From: Pseudomonadales bacterium
Lineage (GTDB): Bacteria; Pseudomonadota; Gammaproteobacteria; Pseudomonadales; JAHEIH01
DNA length: 6,251 nt
Assembly (NCBI GenBank): GCA_023255355.1
Contig: JALRIU010000069.1
Location: 1-6,251, forward strand
Reading direction: 5' to 3'
The translations under genes were made by a program, and so were the position numbers. Shown one piece after another: positions 4,920 to 6,251 of this stretch. The notes under the pieces are model-generated. The model was not told the origin of the DNA and searched no databases. It saw nothing but the letters and a program-made list of their open reading frames with translations. Numbering within the stretch: the first letter of the stretch is position 1; each line of letters starts with the position of its first letter.

Positions 4920-6251
4920 ATGCGTCCATTAATGACGGCTTTTTGTACTGCCTTATGCTTGCTAGTGATTTCTACTTCATCACAAGCTCGCAATCTTCCT
5001 GAGTTTACAGATATCGTAAAAGAGAATTCTCCTGCGGTAGTAAAGATCACCTCAATCGTCACGGCTCCTGGGCGTGATATGGGTGGCCAACAATACAATG
5101 ACCCGAGAATTCCAGATATTTTCCGTGAACTGTTTCAACAAAGACAGCGGCCTCAACAGCAAGCCCCTGAGGCTAGGCCACAATCGATGGGGTCTGGTTT
5201 TATACTTTCAAAAGATGGCTACATTCTCACTAATAATCATGTGATTGATGGTGCGGATGAGATTAATGTTCGCTTACCTGATCGCTCCGAGTATGTTGCT
5301 ACCCTGATCGGCACAGATGTCAGATCAGATCTTGCCTTGTTAAAAATCGAAAGTGACGAAGATTTACCTACCGTAACTTTAGGCAAGCCACGTGACGTTG
5401 AAGTGGGCGAGTGGGTTTTGGCTATTGGTTCACCTTTTGGGTTAGATTATTCAGTTTCAGCGGGCATCGTGAGCGCTAAAGGTCGGAGTCTGCCCAGTGA
5501 AGAAACGGGAAATTATGTTCCTTTTATTCAAACAGACGTTGCTATTAACCCCGGTAACTCTGGTGGTCCTCTGTTTAATCTTGAAGGCGAAGTCGTCGGT
5601 ATCAACTCGCAGATTTATACCCGCTCTGGCGGATCAATTGGCTTGTCTTTCGCTATTCCGATTGAAGTGGCGTTAAATGTTGTCGAGCAATTAAAACAAA
5701 GTGGTCAAGTAATCCGTGGCTGGCTGGGCGTGGCAATTCAAGAGGTTGATGGTGATCTTGCTGAGGCCTACGGTCTTGATAAGCCAAGAGGAGCGTTGAT
5801 CGCTCAAATGGAAAAAGGTGGTCCTGCTGAAGAGTCTGGTATTGAAGTAGGCGATATTGTGCTTGAGTTCAATGGTAACAAGATTATTGAATCCGCTGAT
5901 CTTCCTCATGAAGTAGGGCTAACCAAAGCAGGTTCAAAAGTGCCTGTACTGGTAGTTCGTGGTGGTGAGCAGATGACCATTGACGTCAAGGTTGGTAGCC
6001 TCGAAGGCGAGGGTGAAAATACCGTTGCACTCAATGGTGATGATCAGGCTGGACGACTAGGTGCTCAAGTTGAAAACCTCACTGATGAGCAGCGTGCTAG
6101 CATGCGCTTGATTGGCGGTGTGGTAGTGAATCGAGTATTTCCTAATGGCGCAGCCGCAAAAGCGGGTTTACTTGGCGGTGATGTCATTACCTTGATTAAC
6201 AATAGACCGATACAGAATGTGGCTGACTTCCAGCAAGTTGTTGCAAGTTTG
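4920..6251 (+). CDS. mucD: Periplasmic serine protease MucD / DegP (HtrA family), 3' end outside window
   Basis: HtrA-type protease and chaperone that degrades misfolded envelope proteins and so dampens the sigma-E signal. From ATG 4920, with GGAG at 4910-4913 six bases upstream, 444 codons run without a stop to the window edge. The family is about 470 residues, so roughly 25-35 are missing. A signal peptide (about 1-23, SSQA then R) exports it. The trypsin-like domain follows (about 28-255) with the triad H107 (TNNHVI), D137 (RSDLALLK) and S214 (NPGNSGGPLF). PDZ1 spans about 265-360 (RGWLGVAIQEV) and PDZ2 starts about 380, with VFPNGAAAKAGL (406-417). Before the catalytic domain core lies a short Gln/Pro-rich loop (about 72-89), in place of the long LA loop of E. 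coli DegP, as in MucD/DegQ-like members. It sits 39 bases after rseC. Confidence 0.96.
   Translation, partial: MRPLMTAFCTALCLLVISTSSQARNLPEFTDIVKENSPAVVKITSIVTAPGRDMGGQQYNDPRIPDIFRELFQQRQRPQQQAPEARPQSMGSGFILSKDGYILTNNHVIDGADEINVRLPDRSEYVATLIGTDVRSDLALLKIESDEDLPTVTLGKPRDVEVGEWVLAIGSPFGLDYSVSAGIVSAKGRSLPSEETGNYVPFIQTDVAINPGNSGGPLFNLEGEVVGINSQIYTRSGGSIGLSFAIPIEVALNVVEQLKQSGQVIRGWLGVAIQEVDGDLAEAYGLDKPRGALIAQMEKGGPAEESGIEVGDIVLEFNGNKIIESADLPHEVGLTKAGSKVPVLVVRGGEQMTIDVKVGSLEGEGENTVALNGDDQAGRLGAQVENLTDEQRASMRLIGGVVVNRVFPNGAAAKAGLLGGDVITLINNRPIQNVADFQQVVASL

Noticed and set aside
4844..5098. Minus-strand 84-residue ORF across the rseC-mucD junction
   Set aside because: It lies opposite the coding sequence of rseC and mucD and has no recognisable motif. 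It is a shadow frame.
237..6251. An undescribed defence or accessory system
   Set aside because: Every complete gene falls into a well-known family in its standard order, and there are no transposases, repeat arrays or atypical gene insertions.

Overview
The window is an ordinary chromosomal segment of a gammaproteobacterium carrying the envelope-stress sigma factor locus. The order ygfX > / < nadB / rpoE > rseA > rseB > rseC > mucD is the arrangement known from Pseudomonas (algU-mucA-mucB-mucC-mucD beside nadB) and many marine relatives. RpoE and RseA resemble the AlgU/MucA type, and mucD directly follows rseC. Both points fit Pseudomonadales in the broad sense (Cellvibrio-like or other marine groups). 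The genus cannot be fixed from this sequence alone. I see no mobile element, CRISPR array, tRNA or rRNA, and no frameshifted gene.

Layout. Positions 1-240 hold the 3' end of a ygfX-like gene, cut by the left edge. It converges on nadB (L-aspartate oxidase, minus strand), and the two stop codons share one TTAA. The nadB-rpoE gap (1821-2087) is a divergent control region. It holds a probable nadB promoter with an imperfect palindrome just upstream, an A+T-rich tract, a strong sigma-E type promoter for rpoE, and a 12-codon upstream ORF whose stop overlaps the likely GTG start of rpoE. Then follow rpoE, rseA, rseB, rseC and mucD, all on the plus strand. mucD is open at the right edge, with 444 codons visible and only the end of its second PDZ domain missing.

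How the genes work together. RpoE directs transcription of envelope-repair genes. RseA is the single-pass inner-membrane anti-sigma factor that holds RpoE, and RseB is the periplasmic protein that protects RseA from proteolysis. RseC is a small membrane protein of unclear role with a Cys cluster, and MucD is a periplasmic protease/chaperone that removes misfolded proteins and so lowers the signal. NadB (NAD synthesis) and YgfX are neighbours by location, not known parts of this circuit.

No undescribed multi-gene system is visible. The points worth a second look are regulatory: the short ORF coupled to rpoE, a CsrA-like motif on the rpoE Shine-Dalgarno, a sigma70-like promoter inside the rpoE 3' end that could express the anti-sigma genes without sigma-E, and a second sigma-E-like promoter inside rseC for mucD.
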